Part shown: positions 24,695 through 33,192 of the stretch, piece after piece
Position numbering within the stretch: the first letter of the stretch is position 1
Layout: each line of letters begins with the position of its first letter
Source: Paenibacillus tyrphae
GTDB lineage: Bacteria > Bacillota > Bacilli > Paenibacillales > NBRC-103111
NCBI RefSeq assembly: GCF_024158745.1
Contig: NZ_JAMZAW010000019.1
Coordinates: 62,001 to 126,000 of the forward strand
Reading direction: 5' to 3'
DNA: 64,000 nucleotides
Notes under the pieces: model-generated
What the model was told of the DNA's origin: nothing
What the model saw: the letters and a program-made list of their open reading frames with translations, nothing else
Databases searched by the model: none
Translations under genes and position numbers: made by a program

Positions 24695-25144
24695 TTAAGC
24701 GTGCGTCTTGAGCTTGTTTAATAACGAAATGAATTGCTTCAGCTCCTGCTCCTCCAAGCCTTTCATGCGTTCGGCGATTTCCTCGCGGTTGCCCGGCAAA
24801 TAACGCTGCAGCAGTTCCCGGCCTTCCTCAGTTATGGAAATCACCGTCTTCCTGCCGTCTTCCGGGTGGCCGGAGCGGCGGATATAGCCGTCGTGCTCGA
24901 GCGGAGTAAGCAGAATGCTAATATTCGGCTTCGTCACTCCGATTCTCCGGGCCAACAACGACGGGAGAATCGTCCCGCCTTCCTTGGAAGTCTCGACCAA
25001 CACGCGCATTCGGGCGCCATGAAGCCCTTTGGAATTCCAGTATCGTTCGGAAGCTCCCACTAAATCTGCCGTCGCATCGACCAACGCGAAGAAAGCCTGC
25101 GTAGGCAGCGGTGGATTGAGAACGTAAGCTTGAAGATCCTGCAC
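24695..25144 (-). CDS. MarR-family transcriptional regulator
   Basis: A 149-aa winged-helix protein beginning at GTG. The core reads LPSLLARRIGVTKPNISILL, LEHDGYIRRSGHPEDGRKTV and ISITEEGRELLQRYLPGN, i.e. recognition helix, wing and dimerisation helix. The N-terminus (FALVDATADLVGASERYWNS) is unlike OhrR and has no reactive Cys. The ribosome site is weak (GGTGGG). It lies directly upstream of the NmrA-type gene in the same direction, with matching palindromes ahead of both genes. Confidence 0.88.
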   Translation of the reverse strand: MQDLQAYVLNPPLPTQAFFALVDATADLVGASERYWNSKGLHGARMRVLVETSKEGGTILPSLLARRIGVTKPNISILLTPLEHDGYIRRSGHPEDGRKTVISITEEGRELLQRYLPGNREEIAERMKGLEEQELKQFISLLNKLKTHA

Positions 25145-25167
25145 CGGTAATCACCCACCGATCAAAA

Positions 25168-25185
25168 TAGTTAAATCCTTAATCA
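25168..25185 (-). promoter_or_regulatory. degenerate palindrome upstream of marR
   Basis: TAGTTAAATCCTTAATCA resembles the perfect palindrome at 24640-24657 at 14 of 18 positions and lies 24 bases before the marR start. Autoregulation is likely. Confidence 0.45.
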
Positions 25186-25317
25186 AATTCACAATAATAT
25201 AAGCGGAACGCCGCTGTCAACGTCATGTTTCCTTCAACCTTCGTTCCAGCCTGAATTTCTTTTTTAATTTTGCGTTCGTTTTCCATATATTGCAATCCTT
25301 TTTGCCATCGGACGAAA

Positions 25318-25370
25318 AACAAAATGTGATGCACACGCGACCAACTAATACTATCATTTTAGTATAAATA
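25318..25370 (+). promoter_or_regulatory. second sda promoter with conserved box and inverted repeat
   Basis: AACAAAATGTGATGC, 14 bases, then AATACTA-tcattt-TAGTATAAA: the same box, spacing and inverted repeat (ATACTA at 25348, TAGTAT at 25360) as in front of the first sda gene. Only the box, the repeat and the -10 are conserved; bases between them differ, which argues for selection on these parts. Confidence 0.6.
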
Positions 25371-25390
25371 TGGAAATTGATTTGAGTGGA

Positions 25391-25417
25391 GGCAAGTATG
25401 GCAAGTATGGCAAGTAT
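25391..25417 (+). repeat. three tandem 9-bp repeats at the sda2 start
   Basis: GGCAAGTAT occurs three times in a row. Each unit ends in the first two bases of an in-frame ATG, so there are three candidate starts at 25398, 25407 and 25416. Only the first is at normal spacing from GGAGG (25388-25392). Confidence 0.8.
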
Positions 25418-25574
25418 GCGTTCTCTTAAAGACGATTGGCTCTTGGATTGCTACACCGACGCGGTCCAACTTCAGCTTGATCCGAAATTTATTCGTTTGC
25501 TGCTTAATGAAATTCATCGTCGGTTGGACGATCCGGTTTTTCGCCGGACCTGGTTCGTTCTTTCCGGGAAATAA
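25398..25574 (+). CDS. sda: second Sda-like sporulation kinase inhibitor
   Basis: A 58-aa protein. After the repeat-encoded MASMAS comes MRSLKDDWLLDCYTDAVQLQ and LDPKFIRLLLNEIHRR, strongly similar to the first Sda of this window and to the Bacillus helical hairpin. The C-terminal tail (DDPVFRRTWFVLSGK) shares the FRR-W motif with its paralogue, showing that the extension is itself conserved. GGAGG is 5 bases before the first ATG. The duplicates have matching promoters. A KinB-like kinase lies 22 kb downstream, although Sda is known to act on KinA-type kinases and also on KinB. Confidence 0.85.
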   Translation: MASMASMRSLKDDWLLDCYTDAVQLQLDPKFIRLLLNEIHRRLDDPVFRRTWFVLSGK

Positions 25575-25664
25575 GGTCCGGAGAGAGTAGAGAAGCAAGG
25601 GCTTGAGCTGCCGTTCGGCAGCGAATTAAAGAAACTGAATTCTGGCATGGAAGGACTACTGGGT

Positions 25665-26183
25665 ATGATATTTGAGGGAGATATTACAAACGACTCCTTT
25701 AAACCGATCGGTTTTCGCGAGTCGCATCTTTTTTTCAACAGCGTTCCGCTTACGGAAGACACCCTGCGCATCGGCGCCTGGGGAATAGATGTCAGCAAAG
25801 ACTGGTGCGTCCGGAATCGGATTCTTAGGCCGGACGAGGGCAGTCATTTTTATTTGGCCGGCATGGCGAAGCTCGAGTTCCATCAGGTGTCGAAAGTAAG
25901 CGTTTCGACCGTTTTGTACCATTCTTTGGAGCAAAACAACGATTTTGTCCGAACCGCCGACGGCAGCAAGGTTTCCTTGGCCAAAGAGTGGGCCATTCGG
26001 GGAATAATCCCCCAGAACCCCTATGTGTATCGTCTGACGGGAATGCTGGATTGGCCTCACGGATACTGCGAGCTCGACATTCATGCCGAGGGTCCCGTCC
26101 GTATAAGCTTCGATCCGGGCCGGTTGGTCAACGTCAGCCATTTTTTCGAAGCGCCGCAAAACTATGCGTACCCGTTTGTTTAG
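25665..26183 (+). CDS. uncharacterised protein, 172 aa
   Basis: I do not recognise this protein. The start MIFEGDITND was chosen because AAGGA lies 9 bases upstream; an earlier ATG six codons before has no ribosome site. The sequence is soluble, with many aromatic residues (DKDW-like stretches VSKDWCVRNR, YRLTGMLDWPHGYCELDIH), mixed beta-type pattern, and no signal peptide or membrane segment. A perfect hairpin GCTGCCG-TT-CGGCAGC lies about 45 bases upstream of the gene, after sda2. It may be cotranscribed with sda2. Confidence 0.6.
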   Translation: MIFEGDITNDSFKPIGFRESHLFFNSVPLTEDTLRIGAWGIDVSKDWCVRNRILRPDEGSHFYLAGMAKLEFHQVSKVSVSTVLYHSLEQNNDFVRTADGSKVSLAKEWAIRGIIPQNPYVYRLTGMLDWPHGYCELDIHAEGPVRISFDPGRLVNVSHFFEAPQNYAYPFV

Positions 26184-26230
26184 GGGAGCCGCCTCCGGAA
26201 CGGTCCGGACCGCGGCTTAGCTCCCGCCTG

Positions 26231-26272
26231 AACAAGCACCTGCCAAGCCGTTCCTTGGCCCAGGTGCTTGTT
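26231..26272. terminator. bidirectional terminator between convergent genes
   Basis: AACAAGCACCTG pairs with CAGGTGCTTGTT, with a further CCAAG/CTTGG pairing inside. It is followed by T residues on the plus strand and lies between two convergent stop codons. Confidence 0.75.
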
Positions 26273-26282
26273 TGCGCTGCCT

Positions 26283-26795
26283 CTACATGGACGGCGCCGG
26301 AGGCGTCGGTACGGCCGGATCACTATCCCGTCCGAGTCGGCGCGCGGCGGTTTCCCTGCGTCCGGTGGCGGGCACGTGCCGGCCGGCCTTCGCCAGCCCG
26401 AAGACCGGCACATTATGGTACAAGCATTCGTACTGCCCCTGCTGGACGATGAACGTCTCGTGAAATATGCCTACGGCCCCGCTGGCTGCCACCTTCCGAT
26501 TGAACTCGCGCCAAGCTTGCAAATGCACCGCGCCGTGCCGCGCATACCGCTCCAGGTGCTCGAACGAACGCCAATATTGCAGGATGACCGGCCCGCGCAG
26601 CGTCATATAGTAATTGGCGTGCAGGAACCCGAGCTCCGGGTTCTCGTACAGCTCCCGGATCATCGGCGGCATCGCCTTGAATACCGGAAGCCACTTATGG
26701 ACCGCCCACAGCTTGTTGATCCTCATCCCGATCTGGAACACGACGAAATCCCCGTCGATCTCGGCCGTATAGCGGCCGTTAACCACTTTACTCAT
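26283..26795 (-). CDS. DUF4188-family protein (antibiotic-monooxygenase-like fold)
   Basis: A 170-aa protein with the family signature [39 protein letters not shown] and [20 protein letters not shown], consistent with a dimeric alpha+beta barrel such as ABM-type monooxygenases. Function is not established. The last 30 residues ([13 protein letters not shown] and a Pro-rich end) look like a family-specific tail. It starts 3 bases after the TetR stop codon, so it belongs to the TetR operon and may act on the compound that the regulator senses. Confidence 0.85.
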   Translation of the reverse strand: MSKVVNGRYTAEIDGDFVVFQIGMRINKLWAVHKWLPVFKAMPPMIRELYENPELGFLHANYYMTLRGPVILQYWRSFEHLERYARHGAVHLQAWREFNRKVAASGAVGIFHETFIVQQGQYECLYHNVPVFGLAKAGRHVPATGRRETAARRLGRDSDPAVPTPPAPSM

Positions 26796-26798
26796 GCC

Positions 26799-27449
26799 TT
26801 ATCTCCCCTTCTCCCGGTCGGCGCACAGCACCTCTAGATGCGTTTCGTAGACTCCCATCAAATCCGTGCTACCGTACAAATGCCCGGTCAAATAAGCCCC
26901 GTAAAAAATCGTATGCAGCAGAGCTACCGCCGATTCCACGGATACTCCCGGGCGCAGCTCCCCGTCCTCGGCCGCTTCCCGCATCCGTTTCGTAAACTCC
27001 TGATGCAAATCCGGCTCCTGCGCCCCCAGCTCCTCATGGTCCGGGAACAGCAGGCGGATTTCCGCCGCGCTTAGCTCCGGCATGCACGGATGCATCTTCA
27101 TTTCCGACAAAAAACCGATCAGGCTCAGCATCAAACCCGGCTTCGTCTCCGCCTCTTCGACGACCTTTCCGAGCATGTGCCGGATCGCCGCCATTCCCCG
27201 CAGCGGCCGCTCCGCCAGCTCGATTCGCCGCCAGGTCAGCCATACCCGCATGAAGTAGACCAGCACGTCCTCTTTTTGCCGGAAAAACTTGAAAAACGTC
27301 ACCTTCGACACTTCCGCCTTGCGACAAATATCGTCTACCAGCAGCTCGCGAAACGAACGTTCGCCGATTAGCTCCAAGCTCGCCTCGTACAGCGCCAGCT
27401 TGGTCCGCGCTTTTTTGAGTTCCCGCAGCGGGATCGCTTGCGCATCCAT
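26799..27449 (-). CDS. TetR/AcrR-family regulator
   Basis: A 216-aa regulator with the N-terminal helix-turn-helix (ALYEASLELIGERSFRELLV, then DDICRKAEVSKVTFFKFFRQ) and a helical ligand-binding domain. The recognition helix ends in the usual TFFKFF-type aromatic run. GGTGA is 6 bases before the ATG. An 18-base perfect palindrome lies 57 bp upstream. It controls at least itself and the DUF4188 gene. Ligand unknown. Confidence 0.88.
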   Translation of the reverse strand: MDAQAIPLRELKKARTKLALYEASLELIGERSFRELLVDDICRKAEVSKVTFFKFFRQKEDVLVYFMRVWLTWRRIELAERPLRGMAAIRHMLGKVVEEAETKPGLMLSLIGFLSEMKMHPCMPELSAAEIRLLFPDHEELGAQEPDLHQEFTKRMREAAEDGELRPGVSVESAVALLHTIFYGAYLTGHLYGSTDLMGVYETHLEVLCADREKGR

Positions 27450-27505
27450 GGACCGGAATCACCTCACCAAATTTACTTTTGTTTGATTATAAACTTTAAT
27501 AAATA

Positions 27506-27523
27506 AATTAACTTAAGTTAATT
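27506..27523 (-). promoter_or_regulatory. 18-bp perfect palindrome, candidate TetR operator
   Basis: AATTAACTTAAGTTAATT is its own reverse complement. It is 57 bp from the TetR start and lies in the AT-rich stretch 27450-27725 that also leads into the protease gene on the other strand. Apart from the palindrome and AT-richness I see no well-formed promoter pair there. Confidence 0.6.
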
Positions 27524-27725
27524 AAATAATCAACGCTTATGATCGCCAAATTCAAATAAATCTATCAAATTCTATATATATCTATTAGAAGATTTTACTA
27601 TAATATATGGTATATATTTGAAATAGATGATACAATAAATTCTTGTAAATGCTGTAAAACAAAGCCGAATCGGGGGTGACGATTCACTTCAGCTCTCAAA
27701 AATCACAGTGAAAAGGAGTTTTGAT

Positions 27726-30700
27726 ATGAGAAGAGCAAAGTTTTCGCGTCTCTCACTGCTGTCTACTCTATTAACCGCAGGTTTAATGATGCAAAGCGTT
27801 GCACAAGCGTCGCCTTTGACATCGGTATCCGGCACCCCGTCCAGCATCGTCGATCCGCAAATCATCCGCACTCATTCGTTAAGTCCGAAGGCCAACGCCT
27901 TTATTTCCGACAAGCTGGACACCACCTCCACGAACAAGGTGAACGTCATTGTCCAACTGAGCGGACAACCGGTCTCCGTCGGAAAATACGCTGCCGATCT
28001 GGGCCAGCAGCAGCTTTCTGCGGAATCAATAGAAAGCGCTATCAATAGCGAACAATCGTCCATGATCAGCTTGGCGAAATCCGAAGGCATCGATTTGAAA
28101 GTCAACTATCAATACAATACCGTGCTGAACGGCATGGAAATTACGCTGCCGGCCAACCAGATTCCTGAGCTAGCCACCATCCCCGGCGTCAAGTCGATTC
28201 ACGAGAACCGGACCTATTATGCTTTGCCCGTCGAAGCTCCACAGCCGGTCGATGCCGTTACCGGCAGCTACGATGTTGCGCCCATCAAACAAATCGGAGC
28301 CCAGGATGCTTGGGCCAAGGGCTTGACCGGCAAAGGCTTGAAGGTCGGCGTCATCGACAGCGGCGTCGATTATTTGCACCCGGACTTGAGGAATGCTTAT
28401 AAGGGCGGGTACAATTCTTCCTTCAATACGCCCGATCCTTATGAGGAGCCTCCCATTCCGAAGGATCAGGACCCGTTTGGAAAAGGCTTCGAGGGTACGT
28501 CTCACGGCACGCACGTATCCGGTACGATTGTCGGCCGGGCCAAGAATACGAACACCGATGTGGTCCAAAAAGGCATTGCCTACGAAGCGGACCTCTACGC
28601 CTATAAAGTGCTGGCCCGCGACCCTAAAACCGGCCGATCCTCCGGCTCTTCGGCCCAGGTGATCGATGGAATCGAGCGCGCAGTGAAAGACAAAATGGAC
28701 GTGATCAACCTGTCGCTGGGCTCGGACGAGGAGAAAGACCCGAACTCCCCGGATTCGATCGCGATCAACAATGCTGTACTCGGCGGGATCGTTGCCGTCG
28801 TGGCCAGCGGCAATGCGGGAGATAAAGGGCCGTACTTCTACTCGATGGGCTCGCCGGCTTCTTCGCAGCTTGCGATCTCCGTCGGTGCGGTGACCAGCCC
28901 GTCCAACCGTTACCAGGCTACGGTAGCCAGCTCCGTGTACGAAGCCGTTTATCAGCTAAACGTAATGGGCTGGAAGACCGGGCAGGAGGACTTTAAAACG
29001 ATCCTCGGGACAAACCCCATCGATGCCGTATATGTAGGACTCGGACAAGACGACGACTACAAGGGCAAAAACGTGAAGGAAAAAATCGCCTTCGTATCGC
29101 GCGGTTCGCTGGCCTTTGTAGACAAAATTAAAAATGCGAAAAAATGGGGAGCCAAAGCCGTCGTGATTTTTAACGGCAATGTCACGAAGGATGCCAACGG
29201 CAAGGACATACCGGATCTCTCCCCCAGCATAGACGGACGGAACGGGCATATCGACTCCTTCATAGGAGACGACTTCGAATATATTCCCGCCTTCGACATG
29301 TCCGGTCAGCAGGGACGCGCATTGGCCGCTGCCGTGTTGGCCAATCCGACCAAGCCGTTCCGCCTGACGTTCGGCCCAAGCTATCCGCAAACGATCGATC
29401 GCGGCGACACGATGGCAACGTTCAGCTCCCGCGGTCCTCTGTCGGATGACAAGCTCAGCATTAAGCCGGATATTAGCGCGCCGGGCGTAAACGTGCTTTC
29501 GACTTATCCGGCCTATGGCAAAAGCATTCCCGGCGCCTCTTACGCGCAAGCGTACAAGCGGAGCAGCGGAACCAGCATGGCCACTCCGCACGTAGCGGGC
29601 GTCGCCCTGCTTCTGAAGCAGCAGCACCCGGATTGGACTCCGTTCGATATTCGTGCAGCGCTTGCCAATACCGCGGACGGAATCAAAGACACTAAGGGAA
29701 CGCCATACGATGTGTACTCTCAAGGCGCAGGCCGCATCAACGTGTCGCAGGCGGTCTATACGCCGGCCGTGCTCCAGACGGTGGATCAGATCACCATTCT
29801 CGACAAGAACCTGAATTCGCAAGAGGTCGTCAACTACGGCAGCAGCGCCAGCTTCGGGTTGATGGCTGCCGGAAGCATCGCCAAGAAAGAGCAGCTCCAG
29901 CTCAAAAACACTTCGGACAAAGCGGTAACGTACAAGGCGTCCGTCAAGCTGCACCCGAACGTCACTTCCGATCCGAACAACCCGGTGAAGACGCCTGACG
30001 TGAACAACATCGTCGCGACACTGGAAGGCCTCGGCAGCGGCAATACGGTTTCCGCCGGAGCCAAGTCGACACAGAAATTCTCCCTTTCCGTCGCACCTAA
30101 AGCCACAGCCGCAGACGGCGTGTATGAAGGAGAAGTATTGCTGGAAAGCGCCGGATTGCCTTCGCTGCACCTGCCGTTCGTCGTGCATGTCGGCACAAAA
30201 CGGCCGGACAATGGCTTCGGGCTGCAGGACGTGACACTGACCCGAACCGTCATTACGCCAAGCAAGTCGACGGACGTCTCCGTGACGCTGACGGCGAAAG
30301 ACGCAAACTATTTGGATCTAAACGTTTACGGTGTGGATGACAAATACGTCGGCACCATGGGACAAATTCTGAATAAAGACGCCGGCGGGAAACCGTTATT
30401 GCTTGCTCCGGGAACGTATACGTTCCAGAACATCGACGGCACTTATATTAACGATAAAGTGGATGAAAACGGAAAGCCGATCGTCCAGCGCCTGAAGGAA
30501 GGCACGTATAAACTCATGGTCCGCGCCCTCATTCTGGATGCGAAGGGACAGCCGAAACGAGACGCCAACAACGAACTTATTCAATATGTCGCATGGAAAA
30601 CGCTCCGCTTCAGCAGCAGCACGGACGACAGCAGCACACCGATTAACAGCGGCGGCGGCGGCTTCTATTATGGCGGATCTGTAAGCGGCAGCACGGAGAC

Positions 30701-31925
30701 ATCTGGCAGTAATCCTTCTGTCGAAGCGGTCGTGAATCAAGGACAAACCTCCGCTTCGCTGAAACGGACGGTAACGACAGACGGCAACACGCTGACGGCG
30801 ACCATTACGGACACAGACCTGAAAGCTGCATTAAAAACGGAATCCGGCACGCCGGTTGCCGTGGTCGTCTCCGTCTATGCTACGCCGTCCCAGCAAGTAA
30901 TCGTCAAGCTGACGCCGGAGCAATTGAATACGCTGAAAGCGTCGGGCGAGCAAAACTCCGTTGTCGTCAGCAACGGGAACGCATCGATTTCGCTCCCCGT
31001 TTCGGTATTGAAGCGCATACCAGCAGGGGCAGGGCTGAACGTGGCCGTCCGGTATGATGTAGAACGGGCATCGGCCTTCGCCGACGGATTCCCGGGAGCC
31101 AAAGTGACCGGCACGCCGGTATCCTTTGCCGTTAGCGCGGTGAACGGCAGCGATTCGCAGCCGATTTCCGTATCGAACCGCGATTTCCTGAAAAGCTCCT
31201 TTGTCGTGAACGGCAGCACCGACGCGAACGCGCTGGGCGTCTTGTATATCGACAACGGAAAGGTATACGCCGTTCCGGCCAACGTCGCTCTGAACAAGGA
31301 CGGCACGCGAACCGTGACCGTCAACCGCCCGGGCATCTCGACCTATGCGGCTGCAACCCGCGCAATCTCGTTTACGGACATCGACACGTCTTGGGCGCAA
31401 TCGCACATCCAAGCCTTGGCCAACAAGCTGCTGCTTAACGGAACCTCGGCTTCGGCGTTCTCGCCGAAAGAACAGGTAACCCGTGCGCAATTCTCGGCCA
31501 TGCTGGTCCGCGCACTCGGTCTGCATGCCGGCTCGAAAGCTCCGTTCCAGGACGTGAGCGCCTCCGACTGGTTTGCCGACGATATTGCTGCCGCCTATGA
31601 AGCGGGTCTTGTGAACGGCGTCGAAGAAGGACGGTTCAACCCGCATGCCAGCATCAGCCGCCAAGATTTGGCCGTGATGCTGTCCCGGGCATCGTCCCTG
31701 ATCCAGCTGACGCCGAAGAGCAATCCTTCGCGCAAGCCGTATGCGGACGCTTCCGAATTTGCCGAGTACGCCAAGAACAGCATCGATTCGGTGACGAAAA
31801 GCGGTCTGATGAGCGGCGACGAGATCGACGGAACGCCGCACTTCCATCCGGCCGACCCGACGACCCGGGAAGCTGCCGCAACCGTCCTGTACAATTTGTT
31901 GCAGAACGGCAGCTTGATTAACTAA
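27726..31925 (+). CDS. cell-surface subtilisin-like (S8) protease with SLH anchors
   Basis: A 1399-aa secreted protease starting MRRAKFSRLS, with AAGGAG 7 bases upstream; an earlier GTG lies in the ribosome site. Order: signal peptide to about residue 31; I9-type propeptide (VNVIVQLSGQPVSVGKYAAD, 70-160); S8 domain with catalytic Asp211 (GVIDSGVDYLHPDL), His260 (GTSHGTHVSGT) and Ser617 (SGTSMATPHVAGVA). A PA-type insert (SRGSLAFVDKIKNAKKWGAK) lies between His and Ser. Then come beta-sandwich modules, a Gly-rich linker (GGGGFYYGGS) and three SLH repeats beginning near 1216, 1274 and 1339. SLH domains bind pyruvylated wall polymer, so the enzyme stays on the cell surface. All three catalytic residues are present. 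Confidence 0.97.
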   Translation: MRRAKFSRLSLLSTLLTAGLMMQSVAQASPLTSVSGTPSSIVDPQIIRTHSLSPKANAFISDKLDTTSTNKVNVIVQLSGQPVSVGKYAADLGQQQLSAESIESAINSEQSSMISLAKSEGIDLKVNYQYNTVLNGMEITLPANQIPELATIPGVKSIHENRTYYALPVEAPQPVDAVTGSYDVAPIKQIGAQDAWAKGLTGKGLKVGVIDSGVDYLHPDLRNAYKGGYNSSFNTPDPYEEPPIPKDQDPFGKGFEGTSHGTHVSGTIVGRAKNTNTDVVQKGIAYEADLYAYKVLARDPKTGRSSGSSAQVIDGIERAVKDKMDVINLSLGSDEEKDPNSPDSIAINNAVLGGIVAVVASGNAGDKGPYFYSMGSPASSQLAISVGAVTSPSNRYQATVASSVYEAVYQLNVMGWKTGQEDFKTILGTNPIDAVYVGLGQDDDYKGKNVKEKIAFVSRGSLAFVDKIKNAKKWGAKAVVIFNGNVTKDANGKDIPDLSPSIDGRNGHIDSFIGDDFEYIPAFDMSGQQGRALAAAVLANPTKPFRLTFGPSYPQTIDRGDTMATFSSRGPLSDDKLSIKPDISAPGVNVLSTYPAYGKSIPGASYAQAYKRSSGTSMATPHVAGVALLLKQQHPDWTPFDIRAALANTADGIKDTKGTPYDVYSQGAGRINVSQAVYTPAVLQTVDQITILDKNLNSQEVVNYGSSASFGLMAAGSIAKKEQLQLKNTSDKAVTYKASVKLHPNVTSDPNNPVKTPDVNNIVATLEGLGSGNTVSAGAKSTQKFSLSVAPKATAADGVYEGEVLLESAGLPSLHLPFVVHVGTKRPDNGFGLQDVTLTRTVITPSKSTDVSVTLTAKDANYLDLNVYGVDDKYVGTMGQILNKDAGGKPLLLAPGTYTFQNIDGTYINDKVDENGKPIVQRLKEGTYKLMVRALILDAKGQPKRDANNELIQYVAWKTLRFSSSTDDSSTPINSGGGGFYYGGSVSGSTETSGSNPSVEAVVNQGQTSASLKRTVTTDGNTLTATITDTDLKAALKTESGTPVAVVVSVYATPSQQVIVKLTPEQLNTLKASGEQNSVVVSNGNASISLPVSVLKRIPAGAGLNVAVRYDVERASAFADGFPGAKVTGTPVSFAVSAVNGSDSQPISVSNRDFLKSSFVVNGSTDANALGVLYIDNGKVYAVPANVALNKDGTRTVTVNRPGISTYAAATRAISFTDIDTSWAQSHIQALANKLLLNGTSASAFSPKEQVTRAQFSAMLVRALGLHAGSKAPFQDVSASDWFADDIAAAYEAGLVNGVEEGRFNPHASISRQDLAVMLSRASSLIQLTPKSNPSRKPYADASEFAEYAKNSIDSVTKSGLMSGDEIDGTPHFHPADPTTREAAATVLYNLLQNGSLIN

Positions 31926-31953
31926 GCGATGGACTAACCTTCCTTACGCAGAA

Positions 31954-31987
31954 AGCCCCATTGCCTGCTTATCCAGGCAATGGGGCT
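31954..31987. terminator. bidirectional terminator after the S8 protease
   Basis: AGCCCCATTGCCTG pairs perfectly with CAGGCAATGGGGCT around a short loop, followed by a T/C-rich run. It lies between the protease and the convergent glycosyltransferase. Confidence 0.8.
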
Positions 31988-32025
31988 CTCTTCCTTTTCC
32001 GCCCCGCGGGCCGCAAACGCGATTA

Positions 32026-33192
32026 TTACCGGCGTCTTTTCTTCCGGATCGTTCGCTCCACCACCCGCTTCATCCCGGCCCCGGCACGATTCCACGTGAA
32101 CTTCAGCACGTCCCGCCTGCCTTGTCTTCCTTTCTTTCTACAAACGACACGATTCCGAAAAGCAGCTCTCATCTTCCTCTTCAGGCTGCCGATATCCGGC
32201 TCGGCCCAGCGCTGTCCCTTTTGCGCAAACAAATAGCGGAAGTGGCGCGAGATCGAATGCTTGCTTCTCATGCTGACGGACGGGTTTTGCAGCCGGTATT
32301 TGACCAGGAACGAATTGCGGCGCTTGACGAAATCCATATGTCCGCCCCAGCCCGTTGCGATGACCGGGACGCCGCTTGCCAGCGATTCGAGAAACGGCAG
32401 TCCGACCCCTTCTCCCCTCGTCGGAAGCACGAACGCGGAACCGAGCGTATACACCCCCTTCAGCCGATGCTCCGGCATGCGGCTGGAAATTAAGATTACC
32501 GGGGCCGTTTTCCGAAACCCGAGCCTTTTTTTATACCCGTTGATTTTATTTCTGATCCACCTCTCGTTTTCCCGGGAACCGTATCCGTTCGTCTTGATCA
32601 CCAGCGCGACCTTCTCGGACGGGCCAAATTCTTGCCAGTAAGCTCTTAGCAACCCCTCCGGATTTTTGCGGTGCTGGAAGCCGAAGACGGATACGAAAAC
32701 AAACCTTCCAGCCGTTCCCCGTACTGCCAGCTTCTTGTTCTGTGGCCTGAACTGCTTTGCGTTGACTCCATGCGGCACGATATAGACCGGCACCTTCACC
32801 CCGCTGCGGAGCAGGGCGGCTTTGTTATGCCTGGAGGGAACGAACACGGCGTCGAAGCGGTTAATGTTCGGGAACCAGTTCCGGGGCACGCGCGTTGTCT
32901 CCCAGACGGTATTCAATATGATACGGTCGTATTTGCGGCGTTCCTTCCGCAGACGTATCGTATGGGGCAGGTAATGGTAAATTAAAATTTTGCGTTTGCC
33001 TGCGGCATGTGGCTTGCGAAACAGACGCACTAAGGCGCTGCCTGCTGCCGGCTTCTTCTTCCCTGCCCTTCCTGCCTCTACCCTCACGTCCACGCCTTGC
33101 CGGCTTAAGGCGAGCGCATATTCCCGGCTGGCTCTTCCGATCCCGCCGTGCCTTGTGACAGGGCCCTTCCATGTGACCTGATACGATGTCAT
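32026..33192 (-). CDS. GT4-type glycosyltransferase
   Basis: A 388-aa protein starting MTSYQVTWKGPVTRHGGIGR, chosen because its ATG overlaps the stop of the preceding gene (ATGA); the frame is open further up without support. GT-B features include VFVPSRHNKAALLRSGV, YIVPHGVNAKQF, the second-domain start FVFVSVFGFQHRKNPEGLL and the EX7E motif EGVGLPFLESLASG, followed by PVIATGWGGHMDF. The N- and C-termini are very basic. Such enzymes transfer sugars from nucleotide donors to wall or capsule glycans. The donor cannot be assigned. It is coupled to the DUF6492-like gene. Confidence 0.9.
   Translation of the reverse strand: MTSYQVTWKGPVTRHGGIGRASREYALALSRQGVDVRVEAGRAGKKKPAAGSALVRLFRKPHAAGKRKILIYHYLPHTIRLRKERRKYDRIILNTVWETTRVPRNWFPNINRFDAVFVPSRHNKAALLRSGVKVPVYIVPHGVNAKQFRPQNKKLAVRGTAGRFVFVSVFGFQHRKNPEGLLRAYWQEFGPSEKVALVIKTNGYGSRENERWIRNKINGYKKRLGFRKTAPVILISSRMPEHRLKGVYTLGSAFVLPTRGEGVGLPFLESLASGVPVIATGWGGHMDFVKRRNSFLVKYRLQNPSVSMRSKHSISRHFRYLFAQKGQRWAEPDIGSLKRKMRAAFRNRVVCRKKGRQGRRDVLKFTWNRAGAGMKRVVERTIRKKRRR

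Noticed and set aside
25391-25417. tandem repeats as a CRISPR-like array
   Set aside because: Units are 9 bp with no spacers and are part of a start region; no cas genes anywhere in the window.
28956-30188. 410-codon minus-strand open frame
   Set aside because: Antisense to the S8 protease, no recognisable domain or ribosome site.
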